From a virus, in the IMG/VR virus record IMGVR_UViG_3300022746_000173, positions 1 through 59,986 of that record: a stretch of 59,986 nucleotides of DNA; one strand, written 5' to 3'. Below, one piece after another: positions 16,166 to 23,504 of this stretch; within the stretch, counting starts at the first letter, position 1, and the number at the start of each line of letters is the position of its first letter. Made by a program: the position numbers and the translations under genes. The notes under the pieces were generated by a model, which saw only the letters and a list, made by a program, of their open reading frames with translations, made no database searches and was not told the origin of the DNA.

Positions 16166-16528
16166 TTAGATTGCTTGTGGTTGTTGATTGGCTTGACCTG
16201 CAACTTGCCCAGCAAGTGTAGGATCAAGTTTACCTGTAATCACAGTAAGATTCATATCTCCTGTGTTTTCACGTTTAAGAGTCATCTTGTCTTGCAATGA
16301 CTCGTCGGCTGCCTTACGGAAGCCTTCAAACAATTCAAACTGTCGAGTGATCTCAACAATCTCGCTGGCTCGGGCCAAATCTTCCAACCGCATTTCCAAT
16401 TCCATGATGCGTTTGACCGCAGCAAAGTAATCTTTTGGGGCATTGATTGTGCCGTTTTTAATATGCTCCATCTCCTCTTCAGGAGTCATACGCATATCGT
16501 CGAGCAGTTCATTTGAAGGTGTAGTCAT
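16166..16528 (-). CDS. Hypothetical helical protein (120 aa)
   Basis: Acidic protein with a long heptad-rich helix (V-K-R-I-M-E-L-E-M-R-L-E-D-L-A-R-A) and a Gln/Gly-rich tail. AAGGA precedes the ATG. Ten bases from both neighbours, same operon as the BI-1 protein. Unknown function. Confidence 0.68.
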   Translation of the reverse strand: MTTPSNELLDDMRMTPEEEMEHIKNGTINAPKDYFAAVKRIMELEMRLEDLARASEIVEITRQFELFEGFRKAADESLQDKMTLKRENTGDMNLTVITGKLDPTLAGQVAGQANQQPQAI

Positions 16529-16537
16529 TTTCGTCCT

Positions 16538-16771
16538 TTAACGAGTTGGTTTGGTTTCTGGTTCTAAAGTTGGAGTGACACGGGCCATTTCTTCATCTGT
16601 TGCAAAGCGAGTTGGTCCGTGATCAAAGTAACTTGGAACCCATATTTTAACAGGTTTCCAATATTTGTGCAAGATGTTGTTAATAAACACGATTGCTACT
16701 GAGAATACAGTAACGCCCAGTCCAATTAACACACTCGATACTAAAAATTCTGCTGCTGATTCGATTTCCAT
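16538..16771 (-). CDS. Small single-pass membrane protein (77 aa)
   Basis: One strong transmembrane helix (about residues 10-32) followed by a soluble Pro/Trp-containing tail (W-K-P-V-K-I-W-V-P-S-Y). The ribosome-binding site AAGGA sits directly after a perfect 12-bp palindrome. The topology suggests an inner-membrane protein acting with the neighbouring BI-1 gene; family unknown. Confidence 0.65.
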   Translation of the reverse strand: MEIESAAEFLVSSVLIGLGVTVFSVAIVFINNILHKYWKPVKIWVPSYFDHGPTRFATDEEMARVTPTLEPETKPTR

Positions 16772-16782
16772 TTTTGTTCCTT

Positions 16783-16814
16783 ACATAGTACAGTCATATT
16801 TAACTGTACTATGT
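16783..16814 (-). promoter_or_regulatory. Perfect 12-bp inverted repeat before small membrane gene
   Basis: ACATAGTACAGT at 16783-16794 and ACTGTACTATGT at 16803-16814 form a perfect 12-bp stem with an 8-base AT-rich loop. On the minus strand the AAGGA ribosome-binding site of the next gene follows immediately, and there is no U-tract, so an operator, RNA-processing or translation-control element fits better than a terminator. Confidence 0.6.
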
Positions 16815-16830
16815 TATGGGTGGGTAAAAA

Positions 16831-18090
16831 TTACTTTTTACCTTTAGCTGCTTCTTCGTAGTGCGCCCACACACCATGTGGTGGCTCACAACCTGGGTTA
16901 CCTTTGATAATCCAAACTGTGTCAACGTAGTTTTCGTCGCCCCAGCCATCACCTGTGTAACCGTCAGTAAACATAATGAACTTCTTAGGTTCAATACCTT
17001 CTTCTTTCATGTATTCCCAGTTGACGTTGAAGCTAGTGCCGCCACCGCCTTGTGGGTCATACTCAAGAATGCTCTTCATGTTGTCGCTGTCGAATGTTTG
17101 ATCGTTGTAGATGTTTGTATCAAAACACCACACGCGGATCTTGTATTCGTCATACGAGTCCATAATGCCCTTGATCTCACTCAAGAAGATCTTGCTATCT
17201 TCGCTGCTGATAGAACCAGACATGTCAATGCTCACAGCAACGTCAATGGTCTCACCTGGCTTCAAGCCTGGGAGAATAGCGTCCATGTGCCAGCTCTTGC
17301 GACCAGGGCGAGCAAACGTGTAATCATTCTTGATAGTGCTTTGGATTTGTTGTTCCAACAGCTCTTTCCAAGAAATCATTGGCTCAGTCAAGTCCTTAAC
17401 AAGACGCTTGACGCCTGCGGGCAAGTTGCCTGCACCAACAGCCTGTGCAGCAGCCAACATGGCTTCTTTGATCTCATCGCGGATAGCATCGCGCTCGGCT
17501 TTGCTCAAACGTGGAGGGCCATTGCCATCTTGATCGCCATCGTCGCCGCTACCATCGCCGTCATCACCTTCCAAATGCTGATCCAGCACTTGTTGAGCAA
17601 GTTTGTTGATATCGATCTTGTTGGCATTTTCCATCAAGTCGTCATAGACTTCTTCCATTGCCATGCCTTTGTACTTTGGATCGTACAGCATAGGAACAAC
17701 AGTGATCTTCTCGCCAACACGTTGATCAATCAAGTCACTGTTAACGCAGAAGTCAGCAGCAATGTTCATAATCTTGCGATCGCGATTGCCAGTACGACCC
17801 ATATGATCGTAAACAGCATGAAGAACTTCGTGACCGACTAAGAATTCAACTTGCTTGAGTGGCATGTTGTTAACGAACACACTGTTGTAATAAAAAGTAC
17901 GACCGTCTGTTGCCGCAGTAGGGCACCACTCGTCTGCATTAACCAGCTTCATACGAGTTGCAAGGTTACCAAAGAATGGTGCTTTGAGCAACAGACCGAT
18001 ACGTGCTGTAATCAGTTTTTCTTTGGCTGCATTGTCGATTTTAGGGTCCGTAACAGTTACGGATTTTTGTTTAGTTGCGGTGTCAGACAT
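16831..18090 (-). CDS. VWA domain-containing metallopeptidase-like protein (DUF2201 type)
   Basis: 419 residues. An N-terminal zincin-like domain has H-E-V-L-H at 87-91 (HExxH). An acidic G/D-rich linker (about 175-192) leads to a C-terminal von Willebrand A-like domain with the MIDAS start D-M-S-G-S at 289-293. This architecture is the usual partner of MoxR-type AAA ATPases, and such an ATPase lies two genes upstream. The pair probably works as an ATP-driven remodelling or activation system on an unknown client. Confidence 0.85.
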   Translation of the reverse strand: MSDTATKQKSVTVTDPKIDNAAKEKLITARIGLLLKAPFFGNLATRMKLVNADEWCPTAATDGRTFYYNSVFVNNMPLKQVEFLVGHEVLHAVYDHMGRTGNRDRKIMNIAADFCVNSDLIDQRVGEKITVVPMLYDPKYKGMAMEEVYDDLMENANKIDINKLAQQVLDQHLEGDDGDGSGDDGDQDGNGPPRLSKAERDAIRDEIKEAMLAAAQAVGAGNLPAGVKRLVKDLTEPMISWKELLEQQIQSTIKNDYTFARPGRKSWHMDAILPGLKPGETIDVAVSIDMSGSISSEDSKIFLSEIKGIMDSYDEYKIRVWCFDTNIYNDQTFDSDNMKSILEYDPQGGGGTSFNVNWEYMKEEGIEPKKFIMFTDGYTGDGWGDENYVDTVWIIKGNPGCEPPHGVWAHYEEAAKGKK

Positions 18091-18113
18091 GGGTACTCCT
18101 TGTTAATGTCTAT

Positions 18114-18119
18114 ATTATA
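18114..18119 (-). promoter_or_regulatory. Sigma70-like -10 box upstream of VWA gene
   Basis: TATAAT on the minus strand, within TGTGTATAATATAG, in the 41-base gap before the VWA gene. It leaves a short leader containing AAGGAG. No convincing -35 at 16-18 bases. Confidence 0.4.
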
Positions 18120-18131
18120 CACGATTTTGAA

Positions 18132-18593
18132 TTATGGTAACTTGATGTTGCCATGGTAAACGTTCAACATAATTTGGCCTAATTCACGGTTTTCCATGAT
18201 ATTAAAGCGTCGACTAAAGTCAAAACGCTCACTAATGTAGCCAGCAGCCTTCTTCTTAGTTGCTGTATTGGTAATTTCGTACCTAGAATAGCTGCATGAG
18301 CAGTGGTAAGTGGTCCCTGTGCCGCTTATGTACGCCCAACGATTGTAACAGCTTCTATCGTTGCCAATTGGGCGGATATTCATGCTTGAAACAATCTGTT
18401 CGTTTGCCGATATGTTACGCTTTACTACAATGCGATTTAGCTTACCGCCAATGCTAACTAGATCCTTGCCATCAAGTCCCATTAGTGTAGCATAGTTAAC
18501 CAGTGCGCGAATCTGATCTTGCTTTTCTTGTGCGAAGCGTCTAAAGTGAAGAACAACTTCTTCCTCAACGCTGTTTTCGTTTACTTCTTCCAT
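18132..18593 (-). CDS. Hypothetical protein (153 aa)
   Basis: Soluble protein with an N-terminal helical part and a Cys/Tyr-containing segment (Y-H-C-S-C-S-Y-S-R-Y) in the middle. GGAAG precedes the ATG. Located between the MoxR ATPase and its VWA partner, so it may be an accessory of that system, but no family is recognised. Confidence 0.65.
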   Translation of the reverse strand: MEEVNENSVEEEVVLHFRRFAQEKQDQIRALVNYATLMGLDGKDLVSIGGKLNRIVVKRNISANEQIVSSMNIRPIGNDRSCYNRWAYISGTGTTYHCSCSYSRYEITNTATKKKAAGYISERFDFSRRFNIMENRELGQIMLNVYHGNIKLP

Positions 18594-18594
18594 T

Positions 18595-18870
18595 TTACTT
18601 CCATTTAAGGGTAAAGTGTGTTAGGCATTCATCTCTGAGATAAATGTAATGCTTTGAGGGACTTTGGTTTAGGTGCCAACCCCACTTAGTATCTTTCTTT
18701 GTGTGAACTAGATCTCGTTCAACGCCGGGACCAAAAGTTTCCCAGCACCACTCGCGTATTAGAACAAACTCTTGGTCACGTTCTATCCAAGTGCCAGTTA
18801 TTTCGGCTCTGTGAGAAAATATTATATGGCCTGCGTGACGACCATCGAGTTTAGTAATGACTATTGACAT
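18595..18870 (-). CDS. Hypothetical protein (91 aa)
   Basis: Trp-rich protein (W-I-E-R-D-Q-E-F-V-L-I-R-E-W-C-W-E-T-F) with no named motif. Its ATG lies only five bases after the U-tract of a terminator-like hairpin and has no canonical Shine-Dalgarno, so expression may depend on read-through or on that RNA structure. It ends one base before the next gene. Confidence 0.6.
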   Translation of the reverse strand: MSIVITKLDGRHAGHIIFSHRAEITGTWIERDQEFVLIREWCWETFGPGVERDLVHTKKDTKWGWHLNQSPSKHYIYLRDECLTHFTLKWK

Positions 18871-18875
18871 GGTAG

Positions 18876-18913
18876 AAAAAGGAGGACTTACGGTAAAATT
18901 TACCAGCCTCCTT
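18876..18913 (-). terminator. Terminator-like hairpin after MoxR gene
   Basis: Outer stem AAGGAGG/CCTCCTT with an inner stem GGTAAA/TTTACC, followed on the minus strand by TTTTTC. It begins about 19 bases after the MoxR stop and ends just before the ATG of the next gene, so it could attenuate transcription between MoxR and the genes behind it. Confidence 0.55.
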
Positions 18914-18931
18914 ACCCAGCACTACCTAGGA

Positions 18932-20032
18932 TTACTTACCAGACGCTGCGATAATGTACTTACCGAAACGCTTGTGGAACTCGTCAAAGTTTGGCATTTT
19001 GCCAGGAACCATTGGCAAGCTGTATGTAGTAAGTGCAACACGAGCACCCATCACAACCAACTCAGTAGTGAAGTTCTCCATCATGAACTTCAAGAAGTTG
19101 TCTGCTTGAGCATGCCAGTCAGCCATCTTGTCCTTGCCCAGTTTCTTAAACTGTTCTTGGAGCTCGTAGCACAAGCTAATAGTCAAAGAGTACATAGCTG
19201 ACACTTCTTTAACTTTCAACTCTTTGACCTTACCACTCAACACATCTGTTGGGTTAGGCATTTGGCCAGCAACCTTGCGGTGTGCCATGAACTTAACAGC
19301 AAGACCTTCGCCCACTGTACCTGCAATCAAGTCAGTCAACTCTGCGTCAGTGGCGTCTTCGTCGTACAAGAAGTCAGACACGAAAGTCCAAGTACGCGGT
19401 GTAGCAAAGCTACGGCTGGCACTCTTAGGATCGAAGTCAAACAAATCTTGCTTGGCAAACGAAATGTAACCAACAACGTCCTTATGGATACCTTTGTTAA
19501 CAGCCCACTGGAACCAGGAGTCAAAGTCTTGACGCACTTCCAAGTGAACGAAACGGTTAGCCAATGGGCTAGGCATGCGATAAGACACACCCTTGTCGCT
19601 TTCACGGTTACCCGCAGCAACCATCACCACGTTGTCGGGCAACTTGTAGGTACCAACTTGACGATTCAAGATCAGCTGGTAAGCAGCACCCTGCACAGCA
19701 GGAGCAGCACTGTTCATTTCGTCCAAGAACAACACCACGATTGGATATTGTTTAGCGAATTCTTCGCTTGGCAGTTCAATTGGGGGAGCCCAGTTCATAA
19801 CGCCTTTGTCGCGATCGAAGTAAGGGATACCACGCAAGTCAGTGGGTTCACATTGGCCCAAACGCAAGTCAATGCAAGCGCCGCCCAGTTCTTCAGTAAG
19901 ACCTGCAATCAGTTCGGATTTACCGATACCTGGAGGGCCCCACAAGAATACGGGTCGTTTGTTTTTAAATGCACGAAGTACGCGACTACGTGCTTCGGAT
20001 GGGGTTACGCTACGGTGCTCAGTTACAGCCAT
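18932..20032 (-). CDS. MoxR-type AAA+ ATPase
   Basis: 366 residues. Walker A G-P-P-G-I-G-K-S at 32-39, Walker B V-V-L-F-L-D-E-M-N with Asp104/Glu105, a sensor segment V-M-V-A-A-G-N-R-E-S-D, and an arginine-finger-like P-S-P-L-A-N-R-F. MoxR ATPases act with VWA proteins as chaperones that load metals or activate enzymes; the VWA partner is encoded downstream. AAGGAG lies before the ATG. Confidence 0.9.
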   Translation of the reverse strand: MAVTEHRSVTPSEARSRVLRAFKNKRPVFLWGPPGIGKSELIAGLTEELGGACIDLRLGQCEPTDLRGIPYFDRDKGVMNWAPPIELPSEEFAKQYPIVVLFLDEMNSAAPAVQGAAYQLILNRQVGTYKLPDNVVMVAAGNRESDKGVSYRMPSPLANRFVHLEVRQDFDSWFQWAVNKGIHKDVVGYISFAKQDLFDFDPKSASRSFATPRTWTFVSDFLYDEDATDAELTDLIAGTVGEGLAVKFMAHRKVAGQMPNPTDVLSGKVKELKVKEVSAMYSLTISLCYELQEQFKKLGKDKMADWHAQADNFLKFMMENFTTELVVMGARVALTTYSLPMVPGKMPNFDEFHKRFGKYIIAASGK

Positions 20033-20136
20033 GAATTTCTCCTTAAAGTGCTGTGGTTAAAAAATTGTTTTGAATCTCTATTGTATGCGAAGTTGAATTT
20101 AAATTTTGACTTTTCAAAAATATTTTCAACTTGTTA
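20033..20136 (-). promoter_or_regulatory. AT-rich leader upstream of MoxR gene
   Basis: About 100 non-coding, strongly AT-rich bases. On the minus strand a TACAAT -10-like hexamer (in CGCATACAATAG) lies roughly 45 bases before the ATG. No clear -35 is spaced correctly, and no ORF or strong hairpin is visible. Confidence 0.3.
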
Positions 20137-20406
20137 TTACTCGTCATTGTCGTTTGCGTAGACAGCGTTGACACTGGCTTTGCCAATCACAACACGACCA
20201 CCTTGTGTCTTGGTTGTAACTTTATTTGGCACACGACCGAATGCATCATTTGCAAAGAAAAATGCAGCAGGGATTGGATCAACTTTAGCAGGACGGCCAC
20301 GCTTGCCAGTCTTGACACGAGTTTCGATGACTTGGCCAGTTTCCACATTGTATTGTGAACCGTAGTTGCCTTTGTTGATGATACCTGATTTAGTTTGAAC
20401 TTGCAT
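20137..20406 (-). CDS. Small AT-hook-like DNA-binding protein (89 aa)
   Basis: Start at 20406, chosen because AAGGAG precedes this ATG. Residues near 34-40 read K-R-G-R-P-A-K, the AT-hook core (R-G-R-P) that inserts into the minor groove of AT-rich DNA. The rest has no known fold. Preceded by a good sigma70-like promoter, so probably expressed early. Likely a small DNA-binding or architectural protein. Confidence 0.65.
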   Translation of the reverse strand: MQVQTKSGIINKGNYGSQYNVETGQVIETRVKTGKRGRPAKVDPIPAAFFFANDAFGRVPNKVTTKTQGGRVVIGKASVNAVYANDNDE

Positions 20407-20442
20407 TTTGCTCTCCTTGAGCGTTGTGTTGAACATGTATTG

Positions 20443-20472
20443 ATTATAACCGATTTTTGAGCTATTTTACAA
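20443..20472 (-). promoter_or_regulatory. Sigma70-like promoter for AT-hook gene
   Basis: Minus strand TTGTAA (20467-20472), 18-base spacer, TATAAT (20443-20448). It gives a leader of about 30 bases with AAGGAG before the ATG at 20406. Confidence 0.65.
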
Positions 20473-20480
20473 AAATGGTA

Positions 20481-20512
20481 AAATATTTTAAAGTGTTGCA
20501 TTTCTGCAACAC
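20481..20512 (-). terminator. Rho-independent terminator
   Basis: Perfect 8-bp stem GTGTTGCA/TGCAACAC with a GAAA tetraloop on the minus strand (20493-20512), followed by TTTAAAATATTT. It lies seven bases after the stop of the 90-residue gene and before the promoter of the AT-hook gene. Confidence 0.75.
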
Positions 20513-20518
20513 CTTGTA

Positions 20519-20791
20519 TTAGGCAAATTTGCGCTGGTACTTGCTACCAATAGTAGACAAACCTTCGCCGGACATAAGCATGTTCCAGCCGATACGAATA
20601 ACATCGTTTTTGCTACGAGCCGCATTAATGTTAGTGTGCAACTGTGCAACTTTTTCAGGCTTAATGGCGTACTTGCTACCAGCAGCTTTTTCAACAATAG
20701 CGTGGAGCATTTCTTGTGCAGCTTCCATGGACTCTGCTGTTTCGAGGGTTTTAAGATCGTCTGCGGTAAAGTTTGCTGTAGCTTTTGACAT
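20519..20791 (-). CDS. Hypothetical helical protein (90 aa)
   Basis: Mostly helical, with A-E-S-M-E-A-A-Q-E-M-L-H-A-I-V-E-K-A-A and a basic C-terminus. AGGAG precedes the ATG. It is a monocistronic unit with its own promoter and a strong terminator, which implies high or separately timed expression. Function unknown. Confidence 0.7.
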   Translation of the reverse strand: MSKATANFTADDLKTLETAESMEAAQEMLHAIVEKAAGSKYAIKPEKVAQLHTNINAARSKNDVIRIGWNMLMSGEGLSTIGSKYQRKFA

Positions 20792-20814
20792 GTGTTACTC
20801 CTGGTTGTTGATTA

Positions 20815-20868
20815 CAGCACTGTGCTGCAATAACTAGAGTATAACACCGTTTTTGCAAACTTTACCAA
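20815..20868 (-). promoter_or_regulatory. Promoter and palindrome upstream of 90-aa gene
   Basis: Minus strand TTGGTA (20863-20868), 19-base spacer, TATACT (20838-20843). Downstream in the leader is the palindrome CAGCAC-A-GTGCTG (20815-20827), which could be an operator or a 5' stabilising hairpin. Confidence 0.45.
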
Positions 20869-20885
20869 AAAGATAGAAATATTTC

Positions 20886-20901
20886 GTTGTATTTTTACAA
20901 C
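20886..20901 (-). terminator. Weak terminator-like hairpin
   Basis: Six-bp stem GTTGTA/TACAAC with a 4-base loop, 17 bases after the stop of the 186-residue gene. It is followed by GAAATATTTC rather than a clean U-tract. Confidence 0.35.
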
Positions 20902-20918
20902 AAATTACAAAAGTAATA

Positions 20919-21479
20919 TCAAAGTATTACTAAATGATCGAAATAGCTGTAATGCTTTTCCAAAGTCCACGTAGCTGGATCAACTTGAGTGTTGTCGTAC
21001 GTGGTATATGTTGCAGTAAACACGTTGGCATAACGTTGAAATGGAAGCCACATGTCGGGAGTCTTACTGGCCCAACCTGCATCTTTAAGTGCCATATGCT
21101 TGTCGTGGCTTAAACGTACAGTAGGGGCATTGAGTCCTTGTGTAACGGTTATTGCTCCGCATAGCAATAGATCGCGAATACGTGCAGCAGGAATCAAATG
21201 TTCAAAGTCGCAGTTTTCATCTGCACCAACTTCGTGATAGTGTGCTTGAATGCCATCACGTTCTTCAATGCAGTACTTGTGGTAACGGCGCAGATAGTAA
21301 TCAATATCATTGCGTATTTCCCGCATCAGCTGGCGATCAGTTGTGACTGTTTTATAGTCAGCAACCAAACGAGTTAGGTTAGCTGCACTGTAACCGGCCA
21401 CAGTTTTATATGTATCCGAAGTGCGGCTAACCTTGCTGTAGACTGGAGCCACAAATTTGTCTAATGATTCTTTAAGCAT
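20919..21479 (-). CDS. HNH-like or conserved phage protein (186 aa), probably leaderless
   Basis: Contains C-D-F-E-H-L-I-P-A-A-R-I-R-D-L-L-L-C-G and later R-L-S-H-D-K-H, resembling divergent HNH-type phage proteins of the E-H-[VL]-I-P family, with W/F-Q-R-Y and T-Y-D-N-T-Q-V-D near the end. Preceded by a consensus promoter whose predicted transcription start coincides with the ATG, and no Shine-Dalgarno is present. Nuclease activity is unproven. Confidence 0.55.
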   Translation of the reverse strand: MLKESLDKFVAPVYSKVSRTSDTYKTVAGYSAANLTRLVADYKTVTTDRQLMREIRNDIDYYLRRYHKYCIEERDGIQAHYHEVGADENCDFEHLIPAARIRDLLLCGAITVTQGLNAPTVRLSHDKHMALKDAGWASKTPDMWLPFQRYANVFTATYTTYDNTQVDPATWTLEKHYSYFDHLVIL

Positions 21480-21485
21480 AGAACG

Positions 21486-21514
21486 ATTATACTCAAATGT
21501 GGCTTTTATGTCAA
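21486..21514 (-). promoter_or_regulatory. Consensus sigma70 promoter TTGACA-N17-TATAAT
   Basis: Minus strand TTGACA (21509-21514), exact 17-base spacer, TATAAT (21486-21491), then six bases to the ATG at 21479. The -35 overlaps the stop codon of the upstream HNH gene. The expected start of transcription falls on the A of the ATG. Confidence 0.8.
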
Positions 21515-21930
21515 ACTACTACTTTAGTTTGATCAGTGTGCTCTGTGATCTGTCTGCACAACTCCCTGAAGGCATCATCGTTAAATGCTCCCTTCATTTT
21601 GTTAACGCACCAACATACTAATTGTATGTTGCCTGGTACATAACCTTTGTCGTTGTCAATACGATCCATAGTACACCCAAGATCGTTGGTACGTGAAGTT
21701 TCGCTACCACGAGTAAACTCAAGATCCCAACCGGTTAGTGCACATTTTCCCTGTTGTTTGCGTAACAAATCTAAAACGTAATCTAGTGTAATAGTAAATT
21801 CCAAGTCACGCTGGTTTCTTGCAGCATATTTGGTCTTACTAAACGTCACTCCCAGATACGATGGACCCAGTTGCATGTATGCAGGCTTTGGACGCATTAG
21901 GCGTCGGAGTACTTCGGCATTATGTGACAT
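21511..21930 (-). CDS. HNH-fold endonuclease-like protein (139 aa)
   Basis: Pattern C-A-L-T-G-W-D-L ... C-T-M-D-R-I-D-N-D-K-G-Y-V-P-G-N-I-Q-L-V-C ... N-K-M-K, the form seen in phage HNH proteins where the R-I-D / G-Y-V-x-G-N-I-Q segment makes the beta-beta-alpha metal motif. Two bases from the ParB-like gene and in the same transcript. It could be a homing nuclease or a phage-encoded DNase. Confidence 0.7.
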   Translation of the reverse strand: MSHNAEVLRRLMRPKPAYMQLGPSYLGVTFSKTKYAARNQRDLEFTITLDYVLDLLRKQQGKCALTGWDLEFTRGSETSRTNDLGCTMDRIDNDKGYVPGNIQLVCWCVNKMKGAFNDDAFRELCRQITEHTDQTKVVV

Positions 21931-21932
21931 GC

Positions 21933-22979
21933 TTATACTCCTTCTGGGAAAAGACCGGGAGCGGCATTGTTTGCAAGGATACCCATGTGTGCGCCTTGCC
22001 CGTGGTCGGGTAACTGTAATGTGCCATTGTTGCGGACATGCAGTTCACGCAAGAAGTTGGCCATTGCTACTGGAGCACTCCAGCTACCACCAGGAAATTG
22101 GTGTGCGTACTGATTACGTGCCTTGGCATGAATAGTTTGACTACTGCTGAAGGTGGGCTTGATACTCAACAACAAAGTCTTCATCCAGTTGTCTTCTAGT
22201 TGCAAATTACATTCACGTGCAAAGCGATGCAATTCATACAGGCCGATGAACACCCCTTGATCGATTTCTTCTTGGGTTGGAAACACTGTCTTGATAGCAT
22301 CTAAGATACTGTGTAGGATCTTTCCGCTAGAATCAACTTCAATGCCCTTGTATGCATATTTGAAGTGACTAAAGAAGTAGTCATTGTTGCCACGCAGGCT
22401 AGGACTAGCACGGCTGTTCTTGTCTTGAAGGTCAATACCCAATGCATCAAATTGATCTTGCAGTGTACGTGCCTTAACGTTCTTCTCTTCACGGCTTCCG
22501 TTCTTGTAACGAACCAACGCATTGCGGTGCAGGTCGCCTGGGGTCAAACGTTTAACGCCGGTGTCGTTTAGCATTTCAAATGCATAGCTGGCAAAGTTTG
22601 GATCAGTCGTAACTACCACTGCACCTGGGATTTCTTCAAAGCCAAGGATAGCTGCTGCAATGGTTCTGTGTTGACCATCGTAAGCATCGATTCGTGTGTT
22701 ACCGACTAATTGGCATGCACTGACAGGACTACAGATTCGTGGGTCCCATTTACGCATGATATTTTTGATGTGATCGTGAATCACGTCACGCTGAACTTCA
22801 TAGTCAATCCAAAGCTCAGCAATTTGGATCATTTTGCTTTCAGGAAAATTCAGCATACAATTTCTTGCAGCTAATCTCCAAGCATCTAGTTCTTTTTGTG
22901 TTACGTTGAAATGTGCTTTAAGTTGAATTTCAACTTCTGTGGCCACGTCGGCCAGCTTGCGTACTAAGCGTTGACTCAT
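21933..22979 (-). CDS. ParB/DGQHR-like protein (348 aa)
   Basis: Contains Y-D-G-Q-H-R-T-I-A-A-A near residues 100-110, the box of ParB-N/sulfiredoxin-fold and DGQHR proteins, followed by I-P-G-A-V-V-V-T-T-D. The C-terminal two thirds are helical with no second domain I can name. Members bind nucleotides and DNA or act as nucleases. First gene behind a strong promoter and a long leader holding an inverted repeat, so possibly autoregulated. Confidence 0.65.
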   Translation of the reverse strand: MSQRLVRKLADVATEVEIQLKAHFNVTQKELDAWRLAARNCMLNFPESKMIQIAELWIDYEVQRDVIHDHIKNIMRKWDPRICSPVSACQLVGNTRIDAYDGQHRTIAAAILGFEEIPGAVVVTTDPNFASYAFEMLNDTGVKRLTPGDLHRNALVRYKNGSREEKNVKARTLQDQFDALGIDLQDKNSRASPSLRGNNDYFFSHFKYAYKGIEVDSSGKILHSILDAIKTVFPTQEEIDQGVFIGLYELHRFARECNLQLEDNWMKTLLLSIKPTFSSSQTIHAKARNQYAHQFPGGSWSAPVAMANFLRELHVRNNGTLQLPDHGQGAHMGILANNAAPGLFPEGV

Positions 22980-23025
22980 AATATACTCCTAAGGATAATA
23001 GCGGCGGTACGATACGCCTACCTGC

Positions 23026-23067
23026 TAACACACTAATTTAAAGTACCATACTGATAAGTGTGTGTTA
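23026..23067 (-). repeat. Inverted repeat TAACACAC...GTGTGTTA in leader of ParB-like gene
   Basis: Eight-bp perfect arms at 23026-23033 and 23060-23067 separated by 26 bases. They lie between the promoter and the ATG of the ParB-like gene, where a binding site for the product or an RNA hairpin would be expected. Confidence 0.5.
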
Positions 23068-23081
23068 ACTAAGTTGTTACT

Positions 23082-23111
23082 ATTATATTTAAGTGCCTAT
23101 GGAGTTTGCAA
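23082..23111 (-). promoter_or_regulatory. Sigma70-like promoter for ParB-like/HNH operon
   Basis: Minus strand TTGCAA (23106-23111), 18-base spacer, TATAAT (23082-23087). Leader of about 100 bases to the ATG at 22979. Confidence 0.65.
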
Positions 23112-23126
23112 TCTAATTGAGTATCT

Positions 23127-23504
23127 TTATTGGTCTTTATTGGATTCAAGATTATCTAAATACTGTGCTAAATTACCTGCGTGTAGTTGCAACATCACAG
23201 CATCTTGTTCGCTAAACACATGCAACGATTTAGATCCGATATAGTAAGGTGCTTGAAATAATCTTTCCAATTGTAGTAGGTGCTTGAATCTAAGATCGTT
23301 TACCAGTTCAATATCATATGATGGCAAGTTGATCTGCTTGCTAAAGAACTTGAAGCCCGGCCAAGTTAACCTTAGACTATTGTGGTTAGTGGGATTGCGC
23401 CACCAATGAATAGATAACGATACAAAGATTCTAGGGTCCACACCAGATGCGGATATAACGCGGTCTTGAAACTCGCGCTGTCTATTAGGGGTAGATTTGG
23501 TCAC
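23127..23504 (-). CDS. Hypothetical protein (125 aa)
   Basis: Soluble protein with W-W-R-N-P-T-N-H and a helical C-terminus. Its first codons overlap the end of the upstream gene by 20 bases. No recognised family; part of the compact block of small T4-like genes from 23 to 30 kb. Confidence 0.65.
   Translation of the reverse strand: MTKSTPNRQREFQDRVISASGVDPRIFVSLSIHWWRNPTNHNSLRLTWPGFKFFSKQINLPSYDIELVNDLRFKHLLQLERLFQAPYYIGSKSLHVFSEQDAVMLQLHAGNLAQYLDNLESNKDQ

Noticed and set aside
16861-17841. Long plus-strand reading frame (326 codons) over the VWA gene
   Set aside because: Antisense to a gene with clear HExxH and MIDAS motifs; low-complexity His/Val/Cys-rich translation and no ribosome-binding site.
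18857-19201. Plus-strand frame with a strong AAGGAGG-like sequence
   Set aside because: The AAGGAGG is one arm of the minus-strand terminator hairpin and lies inside the frame, not before its start.
19262-20161. Long plus-strand reading frame (299 codons) opposite the MoxR gene
   Set aside because: Shadow of a well-supported AAA ATPase; translation has no recognisable fold and no start signals.
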